Assembly (NCBI RefSeq): GCF_030410515.1
Contig: NZ_JAUHHD010000001.1
Coordinates: 744,001-808,000 of the forward strand
DNA from: Arthrobacter sp. YD4
GTDB lineage: Bacteria > Actinomycetota > Actinomycetes > Actinomycetales > Micrococcaceae
Direction: 5' to 3'
Length of the DNA stretch: 64,000 nt
Part shown: piece by piece, positions 26,859 through 36,472 of the stretch
Numbering within the stretch: the first letter of the stretch is position 1
How the letters are laid out: every line of letters begins with the position of its first letter
Notes under the pieces: model-generated
Seen by the model: the letters and a program-made list of their open reading frames with translations, nothing else
The model's database searches: none
Told to the model about the DNA's origin: nothing
Translations under genes and position numbers: made by a program

Positions 26859-27779
26859 CTAGCCGTTCAGCACCACGTTGACGGGCGGTTCGCCGGCCAG
26901 CATCAGGTCGATCTGGCGCTGCAGCAGCTTGCCCATCCGGGGGCGCATCGCGGCGGAGGCACCGCCCACATGCGGTGTGATGATGACACCGGGAATCTCC
27001 CAGAGCGGGTGGTCGGCGGGCAGCGGTTCGGGATCGGTGACGTCGACGGCGGCGCGGATACGGCCGGCGGAGGTGTGCTTGACCAGCGCGTCGGTGTCAG
27101 CCACCGGGCCACGGGCGATGTTGACCAGCAGGGCGCCGTCGGGCATGGCGGAGAGGAACGCGTCGTCAATCAGGTGCCGGGTGGAGTCGCTGAGCGGGAC
27201 GCCGACAATGACGATGTCGTGCTCTGGCAGCAGGGCGTGGAGTGCGTCGATGCCGTGGATGGGTCCACGGTCATCGGTCCGGGCGCGGCTGGCCACGCGG
27301 GTCACCATGGTCTCAAAGGGCAGGAGCCGGTCCTCGATGGCCTTGCCCACGCCGCCGTAGCCCACGATCAGCACGCGCTGGTCCGCCAGGCTGGCGGTGG
27401 GCCGACCCTCCCAGCGGCGTTCGCGCTGGTTCTTCAGGATGCGGGGGAACTCGCGCTGGCTGGCCAGGATCAGCGCCAGGGTCAGTTCCGCGGTGGAGGT
27501 CTCGTGCACGCTGGCGGCGTTGGCGAAGACGTGACCGTTCGGCAGGAACTCCGCCACGCCGTCGTACCCGATCGACTGGCTCTGCACCAGCCCCGTCTCC
27601 ACGCCTTCCAGGCCGCGCAGCACCGCCGGGCCGCCCATGTACGGCGGCACCACAATGTCGAGCCGCGGCATGGGCGGTTCGCCGGAGAGGTCCCACTCCA
27701 GGACCGTGACGTCCGGGTCCGGGGTGAGGTAGTCGCGCAGGGTGGCATCCGGCAGGGAGACAGTGATTTTCCTAGGCAT
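26859..27779 (-). CDS. D-isomer-specific 2-hydroxyacid dehydrogenase
   Basis: A 306-residue NAD(P)-dependent dehydrogenase: nucleotide motif 'VGYGGVGKAIE', catalytic Arg in 'LVNIARGPVAD', Glu in 'DVTDPEPLP' and the His in 'ITPHVGGAS'. This is the glyoxylate/hydroxypyruvate reductase-phosphoglycerate dehydrogenase family; substrate is uncertain. Start ATG at 27779; TAGGCT lies seven bases before it, so a leaderless transcript is likely. It converges on the XRE-cupin gene. Confidence 0.9.
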   Translation of the reverse strand: MPRKITVSLPDATLRDYLTPDPDVTVLEWDLSGEPPMPRLDIVVPPYMGGPAVLRGLEGVETGLVQSQSIGYDGVAEFLPNGHVFANAASVHETSTAELTLALILASQREFPRILKNQRERRWEGRPTASLADQRVLIVGYGGVGKAIEDRLLPFETMVTRVASRARTDDRGPIHGIDALHALLPEHDIVIVGVPLSDSTRHLIDDAFLSAMPDGALLVNIARGPVADTDALVKHTSAGRIRAAVDVTDPEPLPADHPLWEIPGVIITPHVGGASAAMRPRMGKLLQRQIDLMLAGEPPVNVVLNG

Positions 27780-27961
27780 GGCAGCCAGCCTAACCGTACG
27801 GTCCGACCACGGCCCGCAGCGTCCGCCAGGCGGGAAGCTGGGAGTTGGCCCACACCTGTCCGGCCGGGCCGCGTGGGGCGTGGACTTCGCCGCCACCCGG
27901 GCCTAGATTCGAGGCATCCCCCGGCCTGCCGCCCAGGCCAGCACGTGAGAGGCCCCGCACC

Positions 27962-28936
27962 ATGGACTCCCCCGCCCCCGGCAAGCCCGCTCCGGAAAGC
28001 TCACGGGTGGGTACCGGGGGTCCTGCGGGCAACGGCCGGGTCGGCCCTGGGGTCAGCCCCCGGGTCCGGGCGCGGCGCCGGATCCTGGCGGTGTGGTCCA
28101 CGACGGCCCTGGTCCTGGCCGGGGCGATCACCGTGGGAACGGTACGCACCGGGCCGGAGCCAAAGACCGACTTCTGGGCCACGCTGAAGAGCCAGCTCCA
28201 GCCCCTGCCCGCCCGGGACGTCAAGGTCAACACGCCGCCGCCCGCCGCCGTCGACCTCTCCGGCGAGATCAAGCGGATTCTGGCCGAGAATCCCGACTAC
28301 CGGATCGGCGTCGTCGTGCAGGACACCCGGGGCGGCGAGCCGCAGCGCTTCGGCGACACCGCCGATTACACCGCCGCCAGCACCGCCAAAATCCTGACCG
28401 CGGTGGCGTACTACGCGCTGGTGGAGCGGGGCAAACGCTCGCTGGACACCCCGCTGGGCAGCTACGACGCCGGTTTCCAGATCCAGGCGATGGTCAACAC
28501 CAGCAGCGACGACTCCTGGCTGCTGCTGATGAACGACATCGGCTACCCGGAGCTGATCAAATACGCGGCATCGATCGGCATCAGCTACGACCCGGAAAAG
28601 AACCTGCTAACCCCCGTCGAGATGGCGTCACTGCTCAAGCAGCTTTACGCCGGGCAGTTGCTCAGCCCCGAGCACACCGAGGAACTGCTGGGCTTCATGC
28701 AGCACACCAACGACGAGGAACTGATCCCCGCCGCGGTCCCGGAAGGCGTGACGGTCAGCCACAAGTACGGCCTGCTCGAGGGGTTCGTGCACGACGCCGC
28801 CGTGCTCAGCTCCGGCAACGCCGCCTACGCCGTGGCGATCTACACCTGGGGCGGATCCGACGCCGACAGCCCGGAGCGGATCGAGGTCTTCCACGAACTG
28901 ACGACGGCGGTCACCGGGGCGCTGTTCCGGCGCTAG
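27962..28936 (+). CDS. beta-lactamase-fold serine hydrolase, membrane-anchored
   Basis: A 324-residue protein with a basic N-terminus, one hydrophobic anchor (~residues 42-60) and an extracytoplasmic class A beta-lactamase-like domain. Active-site motifs are SxxK as STAK, an SDN equivalent 'SSDDSW', and a KTG equivalent 'HKYG'. Changes in the second and third motifs argue against classical beta-lactamase activity; a peptidoglycan or ester hydrolase is more likely. A paralogue is encoded at 30317-31342 on the other strand. The chosen ATG follows GAGAGG; the frame is open to 27845. Confidence 0.85.
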   Translation: MDSPAPGKPAPESSRVGTGGPAGNGRVGPGVSPRVRARRRILAVWSTTALVLAGAITVGTVRTGPEPKTDFWATLKSQLQPLPARDVKVNTPPPAAVDLSGEIKRILAENPDYRIGVVVQDTRGGEPQRFGDTADYTAASTAKILTAVAYYALVERGKRSLDTPLGSYDAGFQIQAMVNTSSDDSWLLLMNDIGYPELIKYAASIGISYDPEKNLLTPVEMASLLKQLYAGQLLSPEHTEELLGFMQHTNDEELIPAAVPEGVTVSHKYGLLEGFVHDAAVLSSGNAAYAVAIYTWGGSDADSPERIEVFHELTTAVTGALFRR

Positions 28937-28940
28937 GGGC

Positions 28941-28987
28941 GGGTGCGACTTGCCTGGTGCGGGCGCTCGATTCAGGGGCGCTCGCAC
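28941..28987. terminator. possible bidirectional terminator
   Basis: GGTGCGA (28941-28947) pairs with TCGCACC (28981-28987) in the short gap between the serine hydrolase and the convergent zinc-ribbon gene; inside it GGGCGCTCG occurs twice. The stem is short with a long loop. Confidence 0.3.
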
Positions 28988-28994
28988 CGGGAGG

Positions 28995-29156
28995 TCAGCG
29001 GCCGAAGAGCTTGGCGAAGAAGCCGGTCTTGGGCTCGTTCTCGTGCCCCTTGCAGCGGTCCGCGGCCTTGACGCCGCGCATCACCTGGTCAACGTGCTGG
29101 CCACAGCCAGCCCAGGTGGTCTTTCCGCATTTCCTGCAGGTCACTGCACGGCACAT
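28995..29156 (-). CDS. small cysteine-rich zinc-ribbon protein
   Basis: A 53-residue protein, too short for usual gene lists. It reads MCRAVTCRKCGKTTWAGCG..., with Cys at 2, 7, 10, 18 and a further Cys-His pair ('RCKGHE') near 35, and ends 'GFFAKLFGR'. The Cys pairs suggest a bound metal. AAGGGAG sits six bases before the ATG at 29156. Upstream is a promoter (TTGCAG, 29213-29218 and TATACT, 29191-29196, on the minus strand) with a CsoR-like palindrome between the two boxes, so expression is probably induced by copper or sulfane sulfur. Function unknown; similar small proteins are widespread in actinobacteria from memory. Confidence 0.8.
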   Translation of the reverse strand: MCRAVTCRKCGKTTWAGCGQHVDQVMRGVKAADRCKGHENEPKTGFFAKLFGR

Positions 29157-29186
29157 TCGCTACTCCCTTGTTGATGGTCTTCGTAG

Positions 29187-30185
<999 letters not shown>

Positions 30186-30212
30186 TTTCCGGCTCTCCGC
30201 GCCGGTTCCCGC

Positions 30213-30277
30213 ATTTCGCGACGATTTCGGACCGGGGCGCCCCTGACCCGGGGTGCGCCGGTCCGAATCCGCCGCGG
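30213..30277. repeat. intergenic palindromic element, copy A
   Basis: Core stem TTCGGACCGG (30226-30235) with CCGGTCCGAA (30258-30267). It shares the order 'TTTCGGAC-GC-rich-GTCCG' with copies at 35131, 36321 and 37405. It lies between two convergent genes and may also terminate them. Confidence 0.65.
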
Positions 30278-30316
30278 CTTTCCGTTCCCGGCGCGGTAAG
30301 AAGTCCCAGGTTGGAG

Positions 30317-31342
30317 TCAGAAGAGGGCGCCGGTCACCGCGCCGGTGATCTGGTGGATGATGTCGGTCCGCGTGGGGACACTGTCCAGGTCATCGCCCTT
30401 GGTGTAGACCACCAGGGCGTAAGCGCGGCCGTCCTTGGCGAGGATACCGGCGTCGTGCAGTTCGCCGCCGAGCAGGCCGTACTTGTGGAACACGGTGATG
30501 CCGGCGGGGACGGCGGCCGGGATGAGGGTCTCGTCGTTGGTGTCCTGCATGGTGGACAGCAGCTGGGAGGTGTCCGCGGGGTCCAGCAGCTTGCCGGAGT
30601 AGAGGTCGGTCAGGATACGTGCCGTGTCCGCCGGCGCCAGGGTGTTGCTCTCCGGCGTGTACTGGATGCCCAGCGCGGACGCGTAGTCGGAGAGGTTGCT
30701 GTGGCCGATCGCGTCCATGATCAGCGACCACGAGTCATTGTCGCTTTGCTGGATCATCGCCTGGAGCTGGAAGCCGGCGGAGTAGGCGCCAAGTGTTCCG
30801 GTCAAGGTCGCCTCGCCGGTTTCCACCAGGTGGTAGTAGGCGGCCGCGGCCAGGACCTTCGCGGTGCTGGCGGCTTCGAACTGCTCCTCCACGCCGTATT
30901 GGTGCATCGCATCGCCGGCTGTGATGTCCTGCAGCGCGACGCCGATTTGGTACTCCGGGTTGGCGTCGATGATGGCGTTGATCTTCGCGTCGAGGCCGGC
31001 GTCGATCGTGCCAGCAGGGGTGGCAGTGGAAGCGGCTGCTGCGGGAGCGGCTGAAGTGGGAGCAACTGTCGGAGCAGCAGCGGCGGGGGACGCGGGGGCC
31101 GGCGTTGCCGGGGACGCGGGGGCAGCGGCGTTCACCGTCGGGGCGGCCGCAGCCACGGGCGACGACGGCGCCACGCCGGAGTTTGCGAGGGCATGGATGC
31201 CGGTGGTCAGCAGCGCGCCCAGCAGGAGGGTCGAGCCCGCCAGGACGACAGCCCGTCGGAGCCGGAAAGTCCGGGAGGGCAGCGTCCCGGGTCTGCGGGC
31301 CGACGTGGTGGTGCGGCCCTTCCGGGACGTGCTGTTTTCCAT
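30317..31342 (-). CDS. beta-lactamase-fold serine hydrolase, membrane-anchored (paralogue)
   Basis: A 341-residue protein with a basic start, an anchor at about residues 28-50 and an Ala/Pro/Thr-rich linker (~55-115) that would span the cell wall. The class A-like domain has STAK, 'SDNDSW' (a complete SDN) and 'HKYG'. It is more canonical in the second motif than its paralogue at 27962, but has the same Tyr in the third. Probably a cell-envelope hydrolase. TAGCTT lies six bases before the ATG, predicting a leaderless mRNA. Confidence 0.85.
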   Translation of the reverse strand: MENSTSRKGRTTTSARRPGTLPSRTFRLRRAVVLAGSTLLLGALLTTGIHALANSGVAPSSPVAAAAPTVNAAAPASPATPAPASPAAAAPTVAPTSAAPAAAASTATPAGTIDAGLDAKINAIIDANPEYQIGVALQDITAGDAMHQYGVEEQFEAASTAKVLAAAAYYHLVETGEATLTGTLGAYSAGFQLQAMIQQSDNDSWSLIMDAIGHSNLSDYASALGIQYTPESNTLAPADTARILTDLYSGKLLDPADTSQLLSTMQDTNDETLIPAAVPAGITVFHKYGLLGGELHDAGILAKDGRAYALVVYTKGDDLDSVPTRTDIIHQITGAVTGALF

Positions 31343-31348
31343 GGGGAC

Positions 31349-31354
31349 AAGCTA
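31349..31354 (-). promoter_or_regulatory. -10 box of serine hydrolase paralogue
   Basis: TAGCTT on the minus strand, six bases before the ATG at 31342. Confidence 0.4.
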
Positions 31355-31465
31355 GCCCTCGAAGCTATGCCGGAGCTATGAAACGGCTGGAGCTTGGCCG
31401 CCCGTCAACGCGGCGCTTCCAGCCCACGCGCGGGGCCGGGTGAGTGGACCCGCGATGCCCCGTGG

Positions 31466-31717
31466 CTAGACCTCGTCGTCCCAGGTGCCCTCGGCCGCGG
31501 CGTCTTCGGGCTTGCCTCCCGCTTGCTCGTCTTCCGGGCCGACATAGGCCGCCGGGACGGTGCCCGCGGCCTGGGTCATCTGCTCCTCGCGGATGTTCCC
31601 GGCGGTTCCCGCTTCCGGGTGCGGCTGCGGCTGCGGCTGTTCGTTGGGGGCGGCGTCCGGGTCGCCGGGACCGCGCAGGTCGGCGGGCTCAGTTTCGGGC
31701 TGGTTCGGGTCGCTCAT
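31466..31717 (-). CDS. hypothetical acidic protein
   Basis: An 83-residue, Pro/Glu/Gln-rich, probably disordered protein with no hydrophobic segment ('PNEQPQPQPHPEAG', acidic C-terminus 'GTWDDEV'). Its ATG overlaps the stop of the uracil-DNA glycosylase gene (ATGA, 31714-31717), so it is translated from the same mRNA. I do not recognise a family. Confidence 0.7.
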   Translation of the reverse strand: MSDPNQPETEPADLRGPGDPDAAPNEQPQPQPHPEAGTAGNIREEQMTQAAGTVPAAYVGPEDEQAGGKPEDAAAEGTWDDEV

Positions 31718-32463
31718 GATGTGCCTTTCGTCCGCGGCTGGCGTTTACACCACCCTAGCCCCGTGGGCCCCGGGGCGGCCGGCTCCCGGGGCATTCCGGC
31801 GTCGAACAATTCCTCCAGCCCGCGCTTGAATCCTGCCCGGCCGCCGTGCGCTGGGTGACGGATCTTCGGGGCGTGGACGCCGCTGCGCAGCAGGCTCCGG
31901 TGGGCGATGTTGCCGACTGCCACGACGGTGGAGATTCCGAACAGCGCCATCAGTTCCTCCCTGAAGGGAATGCCCGCGGCCGCCTCCGCCGCCGAGGGGG
32001 TGCGGTTGGACTGCGGCTGACCCGGCTTGTGGGTGTGCCAGGGGCAGGCGCTCCAGAGCAGGGGCGGGAAGTCGAGCTCGGCCAGGACCTCCCACATCAC
32101 GGTGGCGGTCGGCTCGGCGGCCACCCCGGCGGCGTCCGGCGGGAGTTCGTAGGCCTGGTCCTTACCGAACAGGCCGAAGTGGTTGGGCGCTCCGGTGAAC
32201 ATGCCCCGGTTGGTGAAGGGCACGCCGGTGAGCCGCATGCCGCGGAAACCCGGCGCCTCACCCAGCAGCAACACCGGTGGCCGCCGGTCCAACAGCGACT
32301 GCAGGTAGAGCTCCAGGTTCCGCCGCCGGATGGCGTTCGCGGGAACGGTGTCGGCGAAGAAGTTGTTGCAGGCGGGGCCTGGTTCCGTGGCGGCCAGCCG
32401 CCGCACGAAACCGTGGATCGCCGCCGTCGTCATCGCCACCGTCGCCATGGGCTGCGTCGTCAT
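31714..32463 (-). CDS. uracil-DNA glycosylase family protein
   Basis: A 249-residue member of the UDG superfamily. The catalytic-type loop is 'LLLGEAPGFRGMRLTGVPFT' and the DNA-binding motif is 'RHPAHGG' near residue 205, where classical UDG has HPSPLS. It may excise uracil or another damaged base, but this subfamily is poorly studied. There are three in-frame ATGs (32463, 32448, 32433) and no clear ribosome site, so the start is uncertain. It follows the aldo/keto reductase by 24 bases and overlaps the next gene. Confidence 0.8.
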   Translation of the reverse strand: MTTQPMATVAMTTAAIHGFVRRLAATEPGPACNNFFADTVPANAIRRRNLELYLQSLLDRRPPVLLLGEAPGFRGMRLTGVPFTNRGMFTGAPNHFGLFGKDQAYELPPDAAGVAAEPTATVMWEVLAELDFPPLLWSACPWHTHKPGQPQSNRTPSAAEAAAGIPFREELMALFGISTVVAVGNIAHRSLLRSGVHAPKIRHPAHGGRAGFKRGLEELFDAGMPREPAAPGPTGLGWCKRQPRTKGTS

Positions 32464-32487
32464 GGGAAGTGCCAGCGGGATGAGCCG

Positions 32488-33471
32488 CTACCAGCGGGGG
32501 TGGATCGCCGCCCGGAAGTAGCGGTCGTAAATTTCGTGGACGCCGACGTCGAACGTGGCGTCGATGCCCCGGACGGATGCCGCCTCCGCGTTGGCCCGCG
32601 CCTGGTCCACGCTGCGGGCACCCGGGATCACCGTGCTGACGCCGTCCTGCGCCGCCACCCAGGCGAGCGCCGCCTGGGCGGTGCTGACGCCGTCGGGCAC
32701 CAACTGCTCGAACTCCGCCACCGCCTTCAGCCCCTCCTCGAAATCCACGCCGGAGAACGTCTCGCCGACGTCGAACGCCGAGCCGCTCCGGTTGTAATTG
32801 CGGTGATCGTCCGGGGCGAACGTGGTCTCCGGCGTGTACTTGCCCGAGAGCAGCCCGGAGGCGAGCGGCACGCGGGTGATGATGCCTACGCCCGCCGCCT
32901 GCGCCGCCGGCAGCAACTCGTCCAGCGGCTTGAGCCGGAACGCGTTCAGGATGATCTGCACCGTGGCCGTGCCCTCGTGCCGGAGCGCCTCCATGGCCTC
33001 ATCCACCCGCTCCACGCTGACGCCGTAGTGACGGATGGCGCCCTCCGCCACGAGCGTGTCCAGCGCATCGTAAACCTCCGCGTTGCTGTAGACGGCCGTG
33101 GGCGGGCAGTGCAGCTGGACCAGATCCAGCTGGTCAACGCCGAGGTTGCGGCGGGAGCGGTCCGTCCACGCGCGGAAATTCTCCAAGGTGTAATTTTCCG
33201 GCCGCTGCTCCACCCGGCGGCCCATCTTGGTGGCCACGGTGATGTCCAGGTCCGGGTTCGCGGCGAGGAAGGCGCCGATGGCCTGCTCGCTCCGGCCGTC
33301 CCCGTAGACGTCCGCGGTGTCGAAGAACGTCACGCCGGCCTCCGCCGAGGCGCCGAGAATGGCCTGCGCTTCCGCCGCGTCCACGGTGCCCCAGTCCGCG
33401 CCGAGCTGCCAGGTCCCCAGCCCGATCACGGAGACATTCCTACCGGTCTTGCCCAAGAGTCGCTGTTCCAT
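32488..33471 (-). CDS. aldo/keto reductase (YajO/general stress protein-like)
   Basis: A 327-residue TIM-barrel reductase: start 'MEQRLLGKTGRNVSVIGLG', catalytic 'FFDTADVYGDGRSEQAIG' with Asp and Tyr, Lys in 'ITVATKMG', His in 'VQLHCPP', and NADP-contacting 'VIPGARSVDQ'. First gene of a three-gene minus-strand operon with the uracil-DNA glycosylase and an 83-residue protein. The ATG at 33471 lies six bases after TATAGT, with no ribosome site, so it is probably leaderless. Substrate unknown. Confidence 0.9.
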   Translation of the reverse strand: MEQRLLGKTGRNVSVIGLGTWQLGADWGTVDAAEAQAILGASAEAGVTFFDTADVYGDGRSEQAIGAFLAANPDLDITVATKMGRRVEQRPENYTLENFRAWTDRSRRNLGVDQLDLVQLHCPPTAVYSNAEVYDALDTLVAEGAIRHYGVSVERVDEAMEALRHEGTATVQIILNAFRLKPLDELLPAAQAAGVGIITRVPLASGLLSGKYTPETTFAPDDHRNYNRSGSAFDVGETFSGVDFEEGLKAVAEFEQLVPDGVSTAQAALAWVAAQDGVSTVIPGARSVDQARANAEAASVRGIDATFDVGVHEIYDRYFRAAIHPRW

Positions 33472-33477
33472 GGTCCG

Positions 33478-33483
33478 ACTATA
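33478..33483 (-). promoter_or_regulatory. -10 box of aldo/keto reductase operon
   Basis: TATAGT on the minus strand, six bases before the ATG at 33471. Confidence 0.5.
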
Positions 33484-33544
33484 GGCCCGGCCACCGACAG
33501 TGGAACACGTCGGGCACCGGCCGCGGGCTTGCTAGCCTGAGCCT

Positions 33545-33709
33545 GTGAAATACGAGTCGCTGTGGATCGGGATGCTCATCGGTGCGGCCATCGGCTATGC
33601 GGTCGGTGTGGCCACCGCTGACAAGCCCTTCACCGGGCTGCTCATCGGCGTCGCCGTCGGAGCCCTGGTGGGCCTGGCCGCGCGCCGCGACCCGCGCAAG
33701 CGCCGCTAG
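33545..33709 (+). CDS. small membrane protein
   Basis: A 54-residue protein starting GTG (VKYESLWIGMLIGAAIGY...). It has two glycine-rich hydrophobic stretches (~7-20 and 30-43) and a basic end ('RRDPRKRR'), so it is probably a two-helix inner-membrane protein with the tail in the cytoplasm. TAGCCT is six bases before GTG, predicting a leaderless transcript. The hydroxypyruvate isomerase gene starts ten bases after its stop, and its ribosome site overlaps the stop codon. Function unknown. Confidence 0.65.
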   Translation: MKYESLWIGMLIGAAIGYAVGVATADKPFTGLLIGVAVGALVGLAARRDPRKRR

Positions 33710-33718
33710 GAGCACCCC

Positions 33719-34525
33719 ATGACGTTCACCGTGAACTGCTCGATCCTCCTCACCGAGCTGCCGCTGCTGGAACGCCCGGCCGCGGCGCGGGCCGCCGGCT
33801 TCGACGCCGTCGAGTTCTGGTGGCCGTTCGCCTCGTCCGTGCCCGGCGACGCCGAGGTGACCCGGTTTGAACGCGCCATCACCGACGCCGGGGTGCAGCT
33901 GACCGGACTGAACTTCAACGCCGGGGACATGCCCGGCGGGGACCGGGGCCTGGTCTCGTGGCCGGGCCGGGAGGCGGAATTCCGGGACAACGCCGACGTC
34001 GTCGCCGGCATCGGCCGGCGGCTCGGCTGCACGCTCTTCAACGCGTTGTACGGCAACCGGCAGGACGGCCACACACCCGAATCCCAGGACGAGCTGGCGG
34101 TCTCGAACCTCGCCGCGGCGGCCGCGGCGGTGGGGCGGATCGGCGGGACCGTGCTGCTCGAACCGGTCAGCAACGCCCCGCACTACCCGCTGCGCCGCGC
34201 GGCGGACGCGGTGGACGTGATCAGCCGGGTGCAGCGGGAAACCGGGGCCGGAAACGTCCGGCTGCTGGCCGATTTCTACCACCTCGCCGTCAACGGCGAC
34301 GACGTCGAAGCGGTCATCGAGGCGCACGCGGCGGACTTCGGCCACGTCCAGATCGCCGACGCTCCGGGCCGGGGCGCCCCGGGAACCGGCGACCTGCCGC
34401 TGGAACGGTGGATCGGCCGCAGCCGCGAACTCGGCTACACCGGCCGGGTGGGACTGGAGTACATAGCCCCCGCCGAGTCCGCCTTCGACTGGGCCCTGCG
34501 GCAAACGGACCGGGCCACTTCCTGA
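33719..34525 (+). CDS. hyi: hydroxypyruvate isomerase-like protein
   Basis: A 268-residue AP-endonuclease-2/xylose-isomerase-like TIM barrel. Family landmarks are 'AGFDAVEFWWPF', 'GLNFNAGDMPGGDRGL', 'LLEPVSN' (metal Glu), 'LLADFYHLAVNGDD' and 'VGLEYIA' (second catalytic Glu). It should interconvert hydroxypyruvate and tartronate semialdehyde; 2-oxotetronate isomerases are close relatives. AGGAG overlaps the preceding stop. No glyoxylate carboligase or tartronate semialdehyde reductase is next to it; a glycerate kinase is in a separate operon near 52 kb. Confidence 0.85.
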   Translation: MTFTVNCSILLTELPLLERPAAARAAGFDAVEFWWPFASSVPGDAEVTRFERAITDAGVQLTGLNFNAGDMPGGDRGLVSWPGREAEFRDNADVVAGIGRRLGCTLFNALYGNRQDGHTPESQDELAVSNLAAAAAAVGRIGGTVLLEPVSNAPHYPLRRAADAVDVISRVQRETGAGNVRLLADFYHLAVNGDDVEAVIEAHAADFGHVQIADAPGRGAPGTGDLPLERWIGRSRELGYTGRVGLEYIAPAESAFDWALRQTDRATS

Positions 34526-34607
34526 GGCCGTTGGGTGCGGCGGAATAGGGTCCCGGCGGCCGGTGTTGTGCACCACAGATCAGGCCCACCCGACCAAAGG
34601 AGCTCCC

Positions 34608-35084
34608 ATGAGCCAGGCCCCCGTCAAGCTTCAGCCCGGAACCCCGGCCCCCGAATTCACCCTGCCCGACGCCGAGGGAAAGCCCGTCTCGCTGGCCGAT
34701 TACCGCGGCAAGAACGTCATCGTGTACTTCTACCCGCAGGCGGCGACCCCCGGATGCACCACCGAGGCCTGCGACTTCCGCGACAACCTCGCCTCGCTGC
34801 AGGGCTCCGGCTACGAGGTCCTGGGCATTTCCCCCGACGCCCCGGACGCCCTGGCCCACTTCACCGGCGACTTCGCCCTGACCTTCCCGCTGCTCTCCGA
34901 CGAGAACCACGCCGTGGCGCTGGCCTACGGTGCCTGGGGCGAGAAGCTGGTTCGCGGCGAGATCACCGAGGGAATCGTCCGCTCCACCGTGGTCCTGGAC
35001 CCGGAGGGCAAGGTCACGCTGGCGCAGTACCAAGTCAAGGCCGACGGCCACGTCGCCGCGCTGAAGGCCGAACTGGGGGTCTAG
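34608..35084 (+). CDS. bcp: thioredoxin-dependent peroxiredoxin Bcp
   Basis: A 158-residue peroxiredoxin of the Bcp/PrxQ group. The thioredoxin fold begins 'PAPEFTLPDAEGKPVSLADY', and the active site is 'TPGCTTEAC' with the peroxidatic Cys and the resolving Cys five residues later. It reduces hydrogen peroxide and organic hydroperoxides in the cytoplasm. AAAGGAG precedes the ATG at 34608. Confidence 0.95.
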   Translation: MSQAPVKLQPGTPAPEFTLPDAEGKPVSLADYRGKNVIVYFYPQAATPGCTTEACDFRDNLASLQGSGYEVLGISPDAPDALAHFTGDFALTFPLLSDENHAVALAYGAWGEKLVRGEITEGIVRSTVVLDPEGKVTLAQYQVKADGHVAALKAELGV

Positions 35085-35130
35085 CGGGGTTCGGGGGGCG
35101 GCGGTTCGGCTCCCGCCCGCTAGGGATCCC

Positions 35131-35202
35131 GGTTTTCGCTGCGGTTTCGGACGGACGCACCCCGGGTCCGGCGGGCGCTCGTCCGGAACCATAGCGAAAA
35201 CC
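35131..35202. repeat. intergenic palindromic element, copy B
   Basis: Outer arms GGTTTTCGCT (35131-35140) and AGCGAAAACC (35193-35202) are perfect complements, with an inner GGTTTCGGAC/GTCCGGAACC stem. It lies between two codirectional genes. Confidence 0.75.
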
Positions 35203-35286
35203 AGGCGCGGCCCTCCGCCCCCGGCTTTCTCCACATAGCCGCATGCCTCCGTCGCTCCGGTGACGGAGGCGGCGCACTGTGGACGC

Positions 35287-36234
35287 ATGACTCCTTCGTC
35301 CCTCATCCTCAGCAGCGATTCGGCCCGGCTCGGCCGGGATGTTCGGACTCTCGGCCGCCGTGCGAGTGCCGGTGAGCTCCGGCGGATCCGGCAGGGTGTC
35401 TATGTTCCGGCGTCCGTTTGGGATGCCCTGCCGTTCTGGGACCGGTATCCGCTGCTGATCTTCGCGGCGGCCAGCACGCTGCAGTCCCGGACCGTGTTCT
35501 GCCGTCAGTCGGCCGCGGCCCTGTGGGGGCTGCCGCTGCTGGGCCGCTCAGCTGTGGTGCACGCGTGCACGTTCGACGGCGGCGGCGGCCGTTCGCGGGC
35601 CGGCGTCAGGCGCCACTTCGTCGAACCGGACGGGCTGGAAGTGGAGGAGCGGGCCGGGCTGCTGGTGACTTCACGGCTCCGGACCGTCTTGGACCTGGCG
35701 GCATTCGAGAGCTTCGAACAGGCGGTAACCGTCGTCGACCATGTCCTCTCACCGCGGCCGGAGCTCCCGCCACTGACGAAGGACGAACTCATGGCGGGTA
35801 TTGGCAATTCCTACTCGGCAGCGGCCGCGCGAAGAATCAAAGCGGCCGTGGACTTCGCGGATGCCGGGTCCGGGTCACCGGGAGAATCGGTCAGCCGCGC
35901 GCTGATGCACCGGTTGGGTTTCCAGGCCCCGGTCCTCCAAGCAGAAATCCGGGACGCCCGCGGATTGGCCGGCTACACCGATTTCGAGTGGGAGCTGGAG
36001 CGCCTCTGCGGTGAGTTCGACGGCGCGGTGAAGTATCAACGGGCCGAGTTCCTGCAGGGCCGGACCCCCTCGGAGGTGGTGATCGCGGAGAAGCGGCGTG
36101 AGGACCGCATCCGCTCCACCGGCCGCCGGGTCATCCGCTGGACCTGGACAGAACTGGCGAGTCCGGAACGGTTTGCAGCCTTCCTCGACACAGAACGGGT
36201 TCCGCGCCGCAGGATGAGATCGTGCGGCCCATGA
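35287..36234 (+). CDS. AbiEi-like N-terminal domain protein with DUF559-like C-terminus
   Basis: A 315-residue protein. The N-terminal winged helix is of the AbiEi-antitoxin type ('GELRRIRQGVYVPASVW'). The C-terminal ~100 residues resemble the DUF559/Vsr-like endonuclease fold: 'CGEFDGAVKY', 'EVVIAEKRREDRIRSTG' and 'VIRWTWTEL' carry the expected Glu/Asp and Lys positions. Such proteins are numerous in actinobacteria and are not proven antitoxins; no partner toxin gene is adjacent. ATG at 35287 (MTPSSL) is six bases after CACTGT. Confidence 0.75.
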   Translation: MTPSSLILSSDSARLGRDVRTLGRRASAGELRRIRQGVYVPASVWDALPFWDRYPLLIFAAASTLQSRTVFCRQSAAALWGLPLLGRSAVVHACTFDGGGGRSRAGVRRHFVEPDGLEVEERAGLLVTSRLRTVLDLAAFESFEQAVTVVDHVLSPRPELPPLTKDELMAGIGNSYSAAAARRIKAAVDFADAGSGSPGESVSRALMHRLGFQAPVLQAEIRDARGLAGYTDFEWELERLCGEFDGAVKYQRAEFLQGRTPSEVVIAEKRREDRIRSTGRRVIRWTWTELASPERFAAFLDTERVPRRRMRSCGP

Positions 36235-36320
36235 CGCATTCGGGTCCGCCCCGCGGCCGAACCTGCTCCGCGCAGAAGGCTGAAGTCGCGCCAATAATGA
36301 ACCCGCCGCCTTGGGTCAGA

Positions 36321-36414
36321 TCCGCTGCGGTTTCGGACAGCGGCGCCGATTCCGGACCGGCGCGCCCCGGACCCGGTACGCGCCGGTCCGGAACCGTAGC
36401 GGAAACCCGAAAAC
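36321..36414. repeat. intergenic palindromic element, copy C
   Basis: It contains a perfect 15-base stem, TTCCGGACCGGCGCG (36350-36364) with CGCGCCGGTCCGGAA (36379-36393), and outer TCCGCT/AGCGGA arms (36321-36326, 36408-36413). It lies between convergent genes. Confidence 0.75.
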
Positions 36415-36472
36415 CCCGCGGCCACGGTCCCGGCACCCACCACCTCCGCCCGTGGGATCAGGCACCCACCCG

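Noticed and set aside
27962..28936. Calling the serine hydrolase an antibiotic-resistance beta-lactamase.
   Set aside because: The SDN and KTG motifs are altered (SDD, KYG), so such activity is not supported.
35287..36234. A type IV toxin-antitoxin pair.
   Set aside because: Only the AbiEi-like N-terminal domain is visible; no AbiEii nucleotidyltransferase toxin is adjacent.
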